Shown here in pieces: positions 35,337 through 42,114 of a stretch of DNA of 42,114 nt; the stretch's first letter is position 1; each line of letters opens with the position of its first letter. The position numbers and the translations under genes are program-made. The notes under the pieces were generated by a model. That model did no database searches, was not told where the DNA came from, and worked only from the letters and a program-made list of their open reading frames with translations. Location of the stretch: assembly GCA_019119085.1 (NCBI GenBank), contig DWXT01000177.1:1-42114 (forward strand), given 5' to 3'. The DNA is from Flavonifractor avistercoris (GTDB lineage Bacteria > Bacillota > Clostridia > Oscillospirales > Oscillospiraceae).

Positions 35337-36140
35337 TCAGATCACGTGGTTTTCGCTCAGAAGCTGATACAGCTTCCGGGCGGATTCATCGTTGCTGGCC
35401 TCTTTGATCTTTACGCCGCCGGTCTTCTTCTGGGGCACGAAGGTCTTCTTGACCTTGGTGGGGGAGCCCTTCAGGCCGGCCTGAGTCAGGTCAATGGTGG
35501 ACAGATCCGCAGCGGTGAGGGTGGGAATCTCCGCCCGGTTAGCGGCCATCTTCCGCTTCACACTGGGGTAGCGGGGATCCCAGGCGGGCTTGGTGAAGGT
35601 GACCACACAGGGCATTTGGATGCCGATGACCTCCACGCCGTCCTCCACTTCCTTCCTGACCTTCAGGGTATCCCCATCGGCCTCGGCCTCCAGACCGTAA
35701 GTCACCTGGGGATAGTCCAGATGCTCGGCGATCTCCGGCCCTACCTGTGCGGTGTCGCCGTCAATGGCCTGCTTGCCGCAGAAGATGGCATCGAACTTCC
35801 CCTCAATCTCCTCCACCTTCTTGATGGCCTCGGAGAGGATGTAGCTGGTGGCCAGGGTGTCCGAGCCGCCGAAGGCCCGGTCGCTCACCAGATAGGCCTT
35901 GTCCGCTGCGATGGCCAGGCAGTCCTTCAGCGCCGCCTTGGCCTGCTCGGGGCCCATAGACAGAACAACAATTTTGCTGTCAGGGTTCTTGTCCTTGATC
36001 CTCGCCGCTGCCTCCAGTGCGTACCCGTCAAAGGGATTGACAATACTGGGCACGCCGGCGCGGATCAGGGTGTTGGTGACCGGATCGATTTTGATTTCCG
36101 TCGTGTCCGGAACCTGCTTGACACATACCAGAATATTCAT
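35337..36140 (-). CDS. etfB: Electron transfer flavoprotein subunit beta
   Basis: 267 aa from the ATG at 36140 (AGGAGG 7 nt upstream). The start MNILVCVKQVPDTTEIKIDP, the GGSDTLATSYILSEAIKKV segment and CGKQAIDGDTAQVGP (residues 121-135) fit EtfB. The last segment is the form seen in clostridial Etf proteins, including electron-bifurcating ones, so an NAD-linked bifurcating Etf is possible. It lies 41 nt after the dihydrolipoamide dehydrogenase gene. Confidence 0.95.
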   Translation of the reverse strand: MNILVCVKQVPDTTEIKIDPVTNTLIRAGVPSIVNPFDGYALEAAARIKDKNPDSKIVVLSMGPEQAKAALKDCLAIAADKAYLVSDRAFGGSDTLATSYILSEAIKKVEEIEGKFDAIFCGKQAIDGDTAQVGPEIAEHLDYPQVTYGLEAEADGDTLKVRKEVEDGVEVIGIQMPCVVTFTKPAWDPRYPSVKRKMAANRAEIPTLTAADLSTIDLTQAGLKGSPTKVKKTFVPQKKTGGVKIKEASNDESARKLYQLLSENHVI

Positions 36141-36181
36141 GGTGTTTCCTCCTAAATGGTTTAAAGTAGGGGGGAGGACGC

Positions 36182-37549
36182 TCAGAGCTTGTTGCAGCAC
36201 AGGCCCTCCACGTCCTCCGCCGCGTCCATCAGGATCTCACTGACGGTGGGATGGGCGTGGATAGTCTGGCCCAGCTGCTCCACGGTGAGGCCATGGCGGA
36301 TGGCCAGCACCGCCTCGCTGATAAATTCGGTGGCGTAGGCGGCCACCACGTGACAGCCCAGCACCCGGCCGGTCTTTTCGTCGGCCACGATCTTGGCAAA
36401 GCCGTCGGGGCAGGCCACGGCCAGGGAGCGGCCGTTGCCCATGACGCTGAAGCGGCCCACCTTGACCTGGTAGCCGGCCTCCTTCGCCTTCTCCTCGGTG
36501 AGGCCCACGCAGGCGATCTCCGGGGTGGTGTAGATGCAGCTGGGCACGGCGGAGTAGTCCATCTTCCGATGCTCCCCTGCAGCGTTGTGGGCAGCTACGA
36601 TGCCCTGGGCGGTGGCCACATGGGCCAGCTGCTGCTTGCCGGTGATGTCGCCGATGGCGTAGATGTGGGGCACACTGGTGCGCATCTCGTCGTCCACCTG
36701 CACAAAGCCCCGCTGGGTCTCCACCCCGGCGGCCTCCAGGCCCAGATTGGCGGTCTCCGGCTTGCGGCCTGTGGCCAGGATCACCACCTGGCCCTGGGCG
36801 GTGAGGGTCTGTCCGTCCTTTTCAAACACGCAGGTGAGGCCGTCCTGGATTTCCAGCACTTTTGCGCCGGTGTGGATGGTCACACCCTTGTCGGTCAGCA
36901 GGTCGGTCATAGTGCGGCATACATCCGGATCGTTGCCATAGAGGATGGAGGGCAGCATCTCCACGATGGTCACCGGCTTGCCCAGATCACCGAACAGGGT
37001 AGCGAACTCCACGCCGATGACGCCGCCGCCGATGATCACCACCGACTCGGGGCACTCCTCCAGGGCCAGAACACCGTCGGAGTTGAGCACGCCGGGCTTG
37101 TCGGTGCCGGGGATGGGGATGGAGGCGGGGACGGAGCCGGAGGCCAGGATGATCTGCTCCGCCTCAAACTCCTCCTCACCCACCTGGAAGGTGTGGGGGC
37201 CGGTGAGCACTGCCTCTCCCCGGACAATGTCGGAGCCGTGGCCGGATACCAGGCTCTCTACGCCGCTGCGCAGCTGCTTGACTACCTTGTCCTTGCGCTT
37301 GGCCATCTTCTTGTACTGGAAGGAGTACTCCCCCAGGGTGATGCCCAGGGACTTGGCGCTGCCCAGCTCGTGATAGGCCTCGGCGTTGTGGAGCAAGGCC
37401 TTGGTGGGGATACAGCCCCGGTTCAGGCAGGTGCCGCCCAGGTCCTGTTTCTCCACCAGCACGGTCTTTTTGCCCAGCTGGCCGGCGCGGATGGCGGCGG
37501 TGTATCCGCCGGGGCCGCCGCCGATGACCGCAACTTCATACTGTCTCAT
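36182..37549 (-). CDS. lpdA: Dihydrolipoamide dehydrogenase (E3)
   Basis: 455 aa. Reoxidises dihydrolipoamide through a redox-active disulfide and FAD, normally passing electrons to NAD. FAD motif AVIGGGPGGYTAAIRAGQLG, disulfide Cys41/Cys46 (GGTCLNRGCIPTK), a second nucleotide motif VIIGGGVIGVEFATLFG, and the C-terminal His-Glu region TIHAHPTVSEILMDAAED. No lipoyl domain is fused at the N-terminus. It sits between acoX and etfB in the dehydrogenase operon. Confidence 0.95.
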   Translation of the reverse strand: MRQYEVAVIGGGPGGYTAAIRAGQLGKKTVLVEKQDLGGTCLNRGCIPTKALLHNAEAYHELGSAKSLGITLGEYSFQYKKMAKRKDKVVKQLRSGVESLVSGHGSDIVRGEAVLTGPHTFQVGEEEFEAEQIILASGSVPASIPIPGTDKPGVLNSDGVLALEECPESVVIIGGGVIGVEFATLFGDLGKPVTIVEMLPSILYGNDPDVCRTMTDLLTDKGVTIHTGAKVLEIQDGLTCVFEKDGQTLTAQGQVVILATGRKPETANLGLEAAGVETQRGFVQVDDEMRTSVPHIYAIGDITGKQQLAHVATAQGIVAAHNAAGEHRKMDYSAVPSCIYTTPEIACVGLTEEKAKEAGYQVKVGRFSVMGNGRSLAVACPDGFAKIVADEKTGRVLGCHVVAAYATEFISEAVLAIRHGLTVEQLGQTIHAHPTVSEILMDAAEDVEGLCCNKL

Positions 37550-37564
37550 GGTGATAACCTCCTA

Positions 37565-38566
37565 TTAAAGTTGAAAGCAGCCGCGGATGCGTGCGGACTC
37601 GATGGCCGTGTCCACATCCACCCGCAGGGGGCCGTTCCGGGTCACCTTGCAGGTGATCACATCCCCAGGCTGGAAGAAAATCTCCCGCTCCCCGTCCAGC
37701 GCCAGGGTGCCCTGGTAATCCATGGTACGGGTAACGGGCTCCCCCAGGGCCAGGCGGCGGACGTTCCGGACGCGGACGCCCCGGACGGTTCCTGCGCCCA
37801 CCGGCGCCAGTGTGTTGGGCCTACCGCCGGTAAATTCTGCTGTGGCGCCCCATTCCTCCTGACGACCCACACGGATCGCAGCTCCCACCAGGGAGGAAAA
37901 GCCGATGGACGCCATGGAGCACTGGGTCACCACCACCTGGTCGATCTCCTCATAATTCCAGATCGCCTTGGAGCCGATAAACGGATTGCGGCAGAACACC
38001 AGGTCAATCAACGCGATGTCCACCGGTTCCCCGTTCTTCCACACCTCGATGCATTTTGCCATCGCCGCGCACTGCTCCGCCGGAACCATGTGTCCCGCTA
38101 ATACGGCGGCGGCCATCCCCGCCACAGTCCCCTCCATCAACTCCGGATAGACGTTGTTGGTTCCGGTGGACATGGAGATCATGGGCACCCTCCGCGTCCC
38201 CTTTGCCGCCGCCCGGCTGGTGCCGTCGCCCCCCATGACGATCAGCACGTCCGCCCCGATGCGCTCCATCTCAGAGGCGAAGAAGATGGTGTCCGACTGG
38301 GTTTCGGTTCGCTCCATATCGTACACCTCGAGTTGGGACAGATCCCCGGGGTAGCCAGGGGACTGCCGCTTCTGCAAAAGCAGGCGGCCATAGCCCAGCC
38401 GGTCAGGCATGAGGTATACCTTCTGATCCCCCACCGCGGCGGCCGACAGGAGGATACGTTCGAGAATGTTCAGCTTCTCCATATCGTCGATGGTGGTGGC
38501 CGCAGTGAGCAGGCGGCGGATGTCCTTGCCTGACTGGGGGTTACACGCAATTCCGATGATGCTCAT
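37565..38566 (-). CDS. acoX: AcoX-like ATP-NAD kinase-fold protein
   Basis: 333 aa. LIVMGGDGTSRAAAKG (Gly112-Gly113-Asp114) is the NAD kinase-type phosphate-binding motif, and the overall pattern fits AcoX proteins found in acetoin dehydrogenase operons. The function of AcoX is not established. It is 15 nt upstream of lpdA and follows acoB after a 134-nt gap with two hairpins. Confidence 0.88.
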   Translation of the reverse strand: MSIIGIACNPQSGKDIRRLLTAATTIDDMEKLNILERILLSAAAVGDQKVYLMPDRLGYGRLLLQKRQSPGYPGDLSQLEVYDMERTETQSDTIFFASEMERIGADVLIVMGGDGTSRAAAKGTRRVPMISMSTGTNNVYPELMEGTVAGMAAAVLAGHMVPAEQCAAMAKCIEVWKNGEPVDIALIDLVFCRNPFIGSKAIWNYEEIDQVVVTQCSMASIGFSSLVGAAIRVGRQEEWGATAEFTGGRPNTLAPVGAGTVRGVRVRNVRRLALGEPVTRTMDYQGTLALDGEREIFFQPGDVITCKVTRNGPLRVDVDTAIESARIRGCFQL

Positions 38567-38590
38567 AACACAACTCCTCGGCGGATCCGT

Positions 38591-38690
38591 GGAAATGCCT
38601 CCACTTATCTCCCGGTATGCCGGAGGCGTTTCCAGTCAGGTTCCTGTAAGATGCGTGGTGGGGCGTGCCGGACAGGGCCGCCCCACCACG
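38591..38690 (-). other. Two hairpins in the acoB-acoX gap
   Basis: Stem 1: GGAAA-GCCTCC / GGAGGC-TTTCC with a one-base mismatch (38591-38633). Stem 2: a perfect 12-bp CGTGGTGGGGCG / CGCCCCACCACG (38654-38665 with 38679-38690), starting 11 nt past the acoB stop on the - strand. There is no T-run, so they look like processing or stability elements rather than terminators. No gene is in this gap. Confidence 0.6.
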
Positions 38691-38700
38691 ATGGTATCAA

Positions 38701-39765
38701 TCAGTCGACGTCGGTTTTGGGCCGGCTCTTCTTCAGCTCGGCCACGCCGTCTACCTCTACCTGGCCCTTCTCCTCCTCCAGGAGCTCGCGGCCCAGAGTC
38801 TTCTTCACGGCGCGGATCACGTCCATCTTGTCGGGGACGATCTGCCACTCCACCATACCCACGGGGATGTAGGTGTTGGGGGTGCCCACCCGGACGATGG
38901 GGGCCTTGAGGGCGCCGGCCTCCCGCTCGGTGACCTGGGCGGCGATCTCGGCGCCGAAGCCGCCGCGGATATTGGCCTCGTGGGCGATCACCAGATGGCC
39001 GGTCTTGCGGATGGAGGCCAGCACGGTGTCGATGTCAAAGGGGATCAGGGTGCGGGGGTCGATGACCTCGCAGGAAATGCCCTGCTTCTCCAGATCCTCC
39101 GCCGCAGCCAGAGCGTCCTTGAGCAGCTTGTGCCACGCCACGATGGTCACGTCGGTGCCCTCCCGACGGATGCGGGCCTGGCCGAAAGTGATCACGGCGT
39201 CCTCATCCGCCTCGGGGATATCGGCATGCTCAGTGTAGCAGGTGGTTCTGCAGTCCAGCCACAGCACCGGGTCGTTGTCCCGGATGGCGTGCTTCATCAT
39301 GCCGTAGGCGTCCTCGGGGAAGGTGGGAACAGCGATCTTCAGGCCGGGGTAGTTCATCATCCAGCCCTCGATGCACTCGGAATGATGGGCACCGCACTGG
39401 GAGCCGATGCCCTGGGCAGAGCGGATCACCACGGGTACAGGCACCTTCTGGTTGGACAGCCAGTACTCCTTGCAGGCGCCATGGGCGATCTCATTCATGG
39501 CCAGGACGATAAAGTCGGGGTACATCATCTCCACGATGGGGCGCAGGCCCATCCAGGCCATACCCACGGCCACGCCGGTGAAGCCCTTTTCGTCCAGGGG
39601 CATGTCCATGACGCGGTCGGGGAAGGTCTTGAACAGGGAGTACATCTTGGTGATGGCGCCGCCGAAGACACCCACGTCCTCGCCCATGTAGTAGACCTTG
39701 GAATCCCGCTGCATCTCTTCAAACACCGCGGCCTCCAGGGCCTCAGCATAGCTGACATGTCTCAT
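38701..39765 (-). CDS. acoB: 2-oxoacid/acetoin dehydrogenase E1 subunit beta
   Basis: 354 aa. The transketolase-like beta subunit, pairing with E1 alpha for thiamine-diphosphate-dependent cleavage. Features: SYAEALEAAVFEEMQRD at the start, the YMGEDVGVFGG motif with the conserved Glu, GLRPIVEMMYPDFIVLAMNE, and the transketolase C-terminal domain (VIDPRTLIPFDIDTV). It is about 30 residues longer than usual at the C-terminus (basic and acidic tail). It overlaps the E1 alpha stop (TAATG). Acetoin versus another 2-oxoacid substrate cannot be decided from sequence. Confidence 0.92.
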   Translation of the reverse strand: MRHVSYAEALEAAVFEEMQRDSKVYYMGEDVGVFGGAITKMYSLFKTFPDRVMDMPLDEKGFTGVAVGMAWMGLRPIVEMMYPDFIVLAMNEIAHGACKEYWLSNQKVPVPVVIRSAQGIGSQCGAHHSECIEGWMMNYPGLKIAVPTFPEDAYGMMKHAIRDNDPVLWLDCRTTCYTEHADIPEADEDAVITFGQARIRREGTDVTIVAWHKLLKDALAAAEDLEKQGISCEVIDPRTLIPFDIDTVLASIRKTGHLVIAHEANIRGGFGAEIAAQVTEREAGALKAPIVRVGTPNTYIPVGMVEWQIVPDKMDVIRAVKKTLGRELLEEEKGQVEVDGVAELKKSRPKTDVD

Positions 39766-40751
39766 TACAGCTTTCCTCCTTCCGTGTTGGAGAAGATCTT
39801 ATCGGCACCCTTGGTCATGGCACCGGTCAGATGGGGCTGCTCATAGGCCCACTCAAAGGCCTCGGCGATCTCATTCTTGACCTCCTTGGCATAGCCCTTC
39901 AGCTCCTCCTCCGTGCACACACCCATATCCTGGAGGACTTTCTCAAACCGCGCAATGGGGTCGGGGTACTTCTCGGACATGCGGGCATCCCGCTCTGGGG
40001 TCTCGTAATCCCGGGGATCACCGAAATAGTGGCCACACTTGCGATAGGTCATGATCTCCAGCAGGGCGGGCTCGCCCCGGCGGGCGCCCTCCATGGCGGC
40101 CTCCATGGCCTCCCGGATGGCGATGGGATCCTGGCCCCAGACGCTGACGCCCTTCACATTGAAGCCGGCGGCACGACCGGAGATCTCAGCACACTTACAC
40201 TCCTTCTCAGTGGGGGTGGTCATGGCCACGCCGTTGTTGACGATCACGTAGACAATGGGCAGGTCAAACAGGGAGGCAAAGTTCATGGACTCGTACAGGC
40301 CGCCCATCTGAGCCCCGCCGTCGCCGTTGATGGTGACCACCACACCTGGCTTCTTCTGCAGCTTGAGGGCCATGGCCACACCGGTGTCGTAGAGCCAGTC
40401 CGCGCCGATCAGGCCGTCGATGGGCAACAGGTGCAGATCCCGGATATCCTGCTGGTGGTAGTCGCCGCCGATGCCCATGTTATAGCCGGTGGTGCGCTCC
40501 AGCATACCGGCCACATAGAGTTTCATGTCGCACAGGGACAGGCAGCCGTGGTTGCGGTGGTAGGGCTTGATGTAGTCATCCGGCCCGATGCAGGGCATGA
40601 TGCCGCCTTCCATGGCCTCCTGGTTGGTGCCGAAGTGGAACATGCCCACCAGCTTGCCCTTGCGGCTCTCTGTGGAGATCTTCTTATCAAACAGGCGGGC
40701 CCTCTGCATGATTTTATACATCTCAACGAGCTGTTCTTTGCTGTAGGCCAT
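39765..40751 (-). CDS. acoA: 2-oxoacid/acetoin dehydrogenase E1 subunit alpha
   Basis: 328 aa. Binds thiamine diphosphate: GDG (143-145) to NN (172-173) in INGDGGAQMGGLYESMNFAS and VIVNNGVAM. The phosphorylation-loop-like region and E1-alpha core look normal. The first part (FDKKISTESRKGKLVGMFHF) is AcoA/PdhA-like. Clear ribosome site AAAGGAG precedes ATG 40751. Its stop and the next start overlap as TAATG. The AcoX gene in the same operon favours the acetoin dehydrogenase type. Confidence 0.92.
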   Translation of the reverse strand: MAYSKEQLVEMYKIMQRARLFDKKISTESRKGKLVGMFHFGTNQEAMEGGIMPCIGPDDYIKPYHRNHGCLSLCDMKLYVAGMLERTTGYNMGIGGDYHQQDIRDLHLLPIDGLIGADWLYDTGVAMALKLQKKPGVVVTINGDGGAQMGGLYESMNFASLFDLPIVYVIVNNGVAMTTPTEKECKCAEISGRAAGFNVKGVSVWGQDPIAIREAMEAAMEGARRGEPALLEIMTYRKCGHYFGDPRDYETPERDARMSEKYPDPIARFEKVLQDMGVCTEEELKGYAKEVKNEIAEAFEWAYEQPHLTGAMTKGADKIFSNTEGGKL

Positions 40752-40786
40752 AACGCTTGACTCCTTTCCGTTCAGAGTGTGAGGGT

Positions 40787-41026
40787 TCAGTCCTCCTCGA
40801 TGTAGCCGATGACGTCGCCCACATTGTAGGTCTCGCCCACCTTGCCGATGATCTCGGTGATCACGCCGTCGTACAGGGACTCCACCTGGGCGTTCATCTT
40901 CTCGGTCTTGATCTCACAGAGCTCCTGATCCTCCTCCACGTGGTCGCCCACCTTCACGTGCCACTCCAAAATCTGACCGGTCTTCATCTCAGAGCCGAGC
41001 TTGGGAATGTTGATTTCCTGTTTCAT
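40787..41026 (-). CDS. Free-standing lipoyl-domain carrier protein
   Basis: 79 aa, a single biotinyl/lipoyl domain (MKQEINIPKLGSEMKTGQIL...). The modified lysine is Lys43 in EIKTEKMNAQVE. Usually this domain is fused to the E2 acyltransferase; here it is a separate small protein. The motif TEKM lies between the lipoyl (DKA) and biotin (MKM) types, but the dehydrogenase operon and nearby lplA favour lipoylation. AAAAAGGAG precedes ATG 41026. Confidence 0.9.
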   Translation of the reverse strand: MKQEINIPKLGSEMKTGQILEWHVKVGDHVEEDQELCEIKTEKMNAQVESLYDGVITEIIGKVGETYNVGDVIGYIEED

Positions 41027-41103
41027 GATACATACTCCTTTTTCATTTGTTTTTTTAGTTTGTATGACCAGAACCGGGTTCCGGCTCCAGTTATCTGTGG
41101 TTA

Positions 41104-41472
41104 TCAGTCCGCGCCGTCCTTCAGATAGACGGTGATGATGGCCACGGCCACCACCAGGGTATCGCCGTCGCCCATTTCCTCCACGTGCAGGCCTTTTTCA
41201 GAGGCCCCGCCCTGGACGGGCACCAGCTCAATATCGTCGTAGAAGCTCACCGGCTCCCTCACCCGGTTCAGATCCAGCTCCTCCGGCCTGGGGCAGCAGA
41301 TTTTGATCCGCAGGGCAATATCCTTGGGGCCGGCATTGTGGATCTCCCGCACACCCGCCATACAGCAGTGGCTCAGGGCGTCTTTTACCGCCTTCTGTGC
41401 GGCTTTGGTCATGTCGCCGCCGTGCATATCCACGCCGGTGCCAATCTCGATCAGGAAGCGACGCTTCGCCAT
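41104..41472 (-). CDS. Lin0512 family protein
   Basis: 122 aa. RFLIEIGTGVDMHGGDMTKA at the start and AVAIITVYLKDG at the end fit the Lin0512 family, conserved proteins of unknown function. Conserved acidic/His residues (DMHGGD) could bind a metal or ligand. The gene lies 3 nt after the E2 stop, with GGAGGAGG in the E2 3' end; the tight coupling suggests a role linked to the complex, though none is known. Confidence 0.82.
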   Translation of the reverse strand: MAKRRFLIEIGTGVDMHGGDMTKAAQKAVKDALSHCCMAGVREIHNAGPKDIALRIKICCPRPEELDLNRVREPVSFYDDIELVPVQGGASEKGLHVEEMGDGDTLVVAVAIITVYLKDGAD

Positions 41473-41475
41473 GGC

Positions 41476-42114
41476 TCAGCCCTCCTCCGGTGCGGGGCGC
41501 TTATGATACAGCCAGGTCCAGGGATCCTGGAGCACCTTGTCCAGGGAGGCAAAGAAATTGGTGACCGTGCTGCCGTCGCACAGGCCGTGGTCGATGGTCA
41601 GCGCGAAGTTGGTCAGGTTGGCGGGGATGATCTCGTCGTTCTCTCCGAACACGGGCACCCGGCGGTTCCGGTTGATCCCCATGATGGCGCCCTGGGGCGG
41701 GGAGATAAAGGGCTGCTGGCTGTCAATCAGCGAGGCGCCCATGTTGGAGACCGAGAAGGTACCGCCCTCCAGTTTGATGCGCATGAGCTTGCCCTTTTTC
41801 AGGTAGTCATAGATCTTTTTCAACTCCGCAGAGATCTCCTCGATGTCCTTGCGGTCGGCGTGCTCCAGCACGGGCTCCATCAGGACGCCGTTGAAGGAGG
41901 CCAGCACATTGATATTGATGTCATCATAGCAGATGATCTGGCCGTTCTGGCGGGAGGCGTTGAGCTCCATGTTCTCTTCCACCGCGCAGGCGGCGGCCTT
42001 TACATAGATGTCGCCGAAGGAGACCTTAATCCCTTTTTTCTCCAGCAGCTCCTTTCGGAACTGGATGATCTTGCTCACCTCCAGATGAACCTGGCCCGTA
42101 CCCTGGGGATACTC
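41476..42114 (-). CDS. acoC: 2-oxoacid dehydrogenase E2 acyltransferase core, 5' end missing
   Basis: At least 212 aa; the frame stays open through the window edge at 42114, so the N-terminus is not seen. The visible part is the catalytic acyltransferase domain: VSKIIQFRKELLEKKGIKVS...YVKAAA, GGTFSVSNMGASLIDSQQPF, SPPQGAIMGI and the active-site TIDHGLCDGSTVTNFF with His and Asp. A GTG at 42078 could in principle start it, but upstream codons GQVHLE fit the family core, so the gene almost surely continues outside. Whether an own lipoyl domain is fused upstream cannot be told. Confidence 0.9.
   Translation of the reverse strand, partial: EYPQGTGQVHLEVSKIIQFRKELLEKKGIKVSFGDIYVKAAACAVEENMELNASRQNGQIICYDDININVLASFNGVLMEPVLEHADRKDIEEISAELKKIYDYLKKGKLMRIKLEGGTFSVSNMGASLIDSQQPFISPPQGAIMGINRNRRVPVFGENDEIIPANLTNFALTIDHGLCDGSTVTNFFASLDKVLQDPWTWLYHKRPAPEEG

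Noticed and set aside
38628..38636. CGTTTCCAG matching the end of tRNA-Thr as a possible attR
   Set aside because: A 9-nt match inside the aco operon is expected by chance and the flanks do not match.

Overview
The window looks like a chromosomal piece of a spore-forming, GC-rich Clostridia, most like the Oscillospiraceae / Flavonifractor-Intestinimonas type of gut anaerobe. The evidence is high GC with strongly GC-ending codons, Firmicutes-style AGGAGG ribosome binding sites, near-consensus TTGACA/TATAAT promoters, the sporulation pair spoIIGA-sigE, a clostridial EtfAB, and FabK instead of FabI. The genus is inference.

Region 1 (1-10,008, + strand) is an almost complete type II fatty-acid synthesis operon: end of acpP, then accB-accC-accD-accA, fabH, fabK, fabD, fabG, fabF, fabZ and a MarR-type regulator (FabT-like by position), closed by a 20-bp-stem terminator. 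Most junctions overlap by ATGA. The two large gaps (after fabH and after fabG) hold structured repeat DNA.

Region 2 (10,024-15,953, mostly - strand) has a macrolide-type glycosyltransferase, a small AbrB protein, sigE and spoIIGA, then an overlapping DUF951-hisC-radical SAM-DsrE operon read from a perfect consensus promoter. Region 3 (16,027-26,233) has an S1-domain protein, an AIM24-family protein, a second copy of the structured repeat, a TetR-controlled ABC pair, and a convergent second ABC pair of the TM287/288 type with one degenerate ATPase site.

Region 4 (26,296-32,404) has tRNA-Arg(ACG), an unknown protein coupled to a lipoprotein nuclease, a UvrD-like helicase, tRNA-Thr(CGT), a tyrosine integrase next to that tRNA, and about 0.9 kb without a convincing gene, probably the remnant of an integrated element.

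Region 5 (32,405-42,114, - strand) is a 2-oxoacid/acetoin-type dehydrogenase operon: E2 core (cut by the window edge), Lin0512-family protein, free-standing lipoyl domain protein, E1 alpha, E1 beta, AcoX-like kinase-fold protein, dihydrolipoamide dehydrogenase, EtfB and EtfA, ending in tandem terminators. Downstream lie a metallo-beta-lactamase-fold protein and a lipoate-protein ligase that could lipoylate the carrier.

The most unusual signal is a roughly 190-200-nt element present twice (4531-4727, - strand; 17911-18100, + strand). The copies share linkers and hairpin-loop sequences, but the stems differ by compensatory base changes. This suggests a structured RNA or a structured mobile repeat. 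The + strand copy sits between two exact copies of a 26-nt palindromic sequence.
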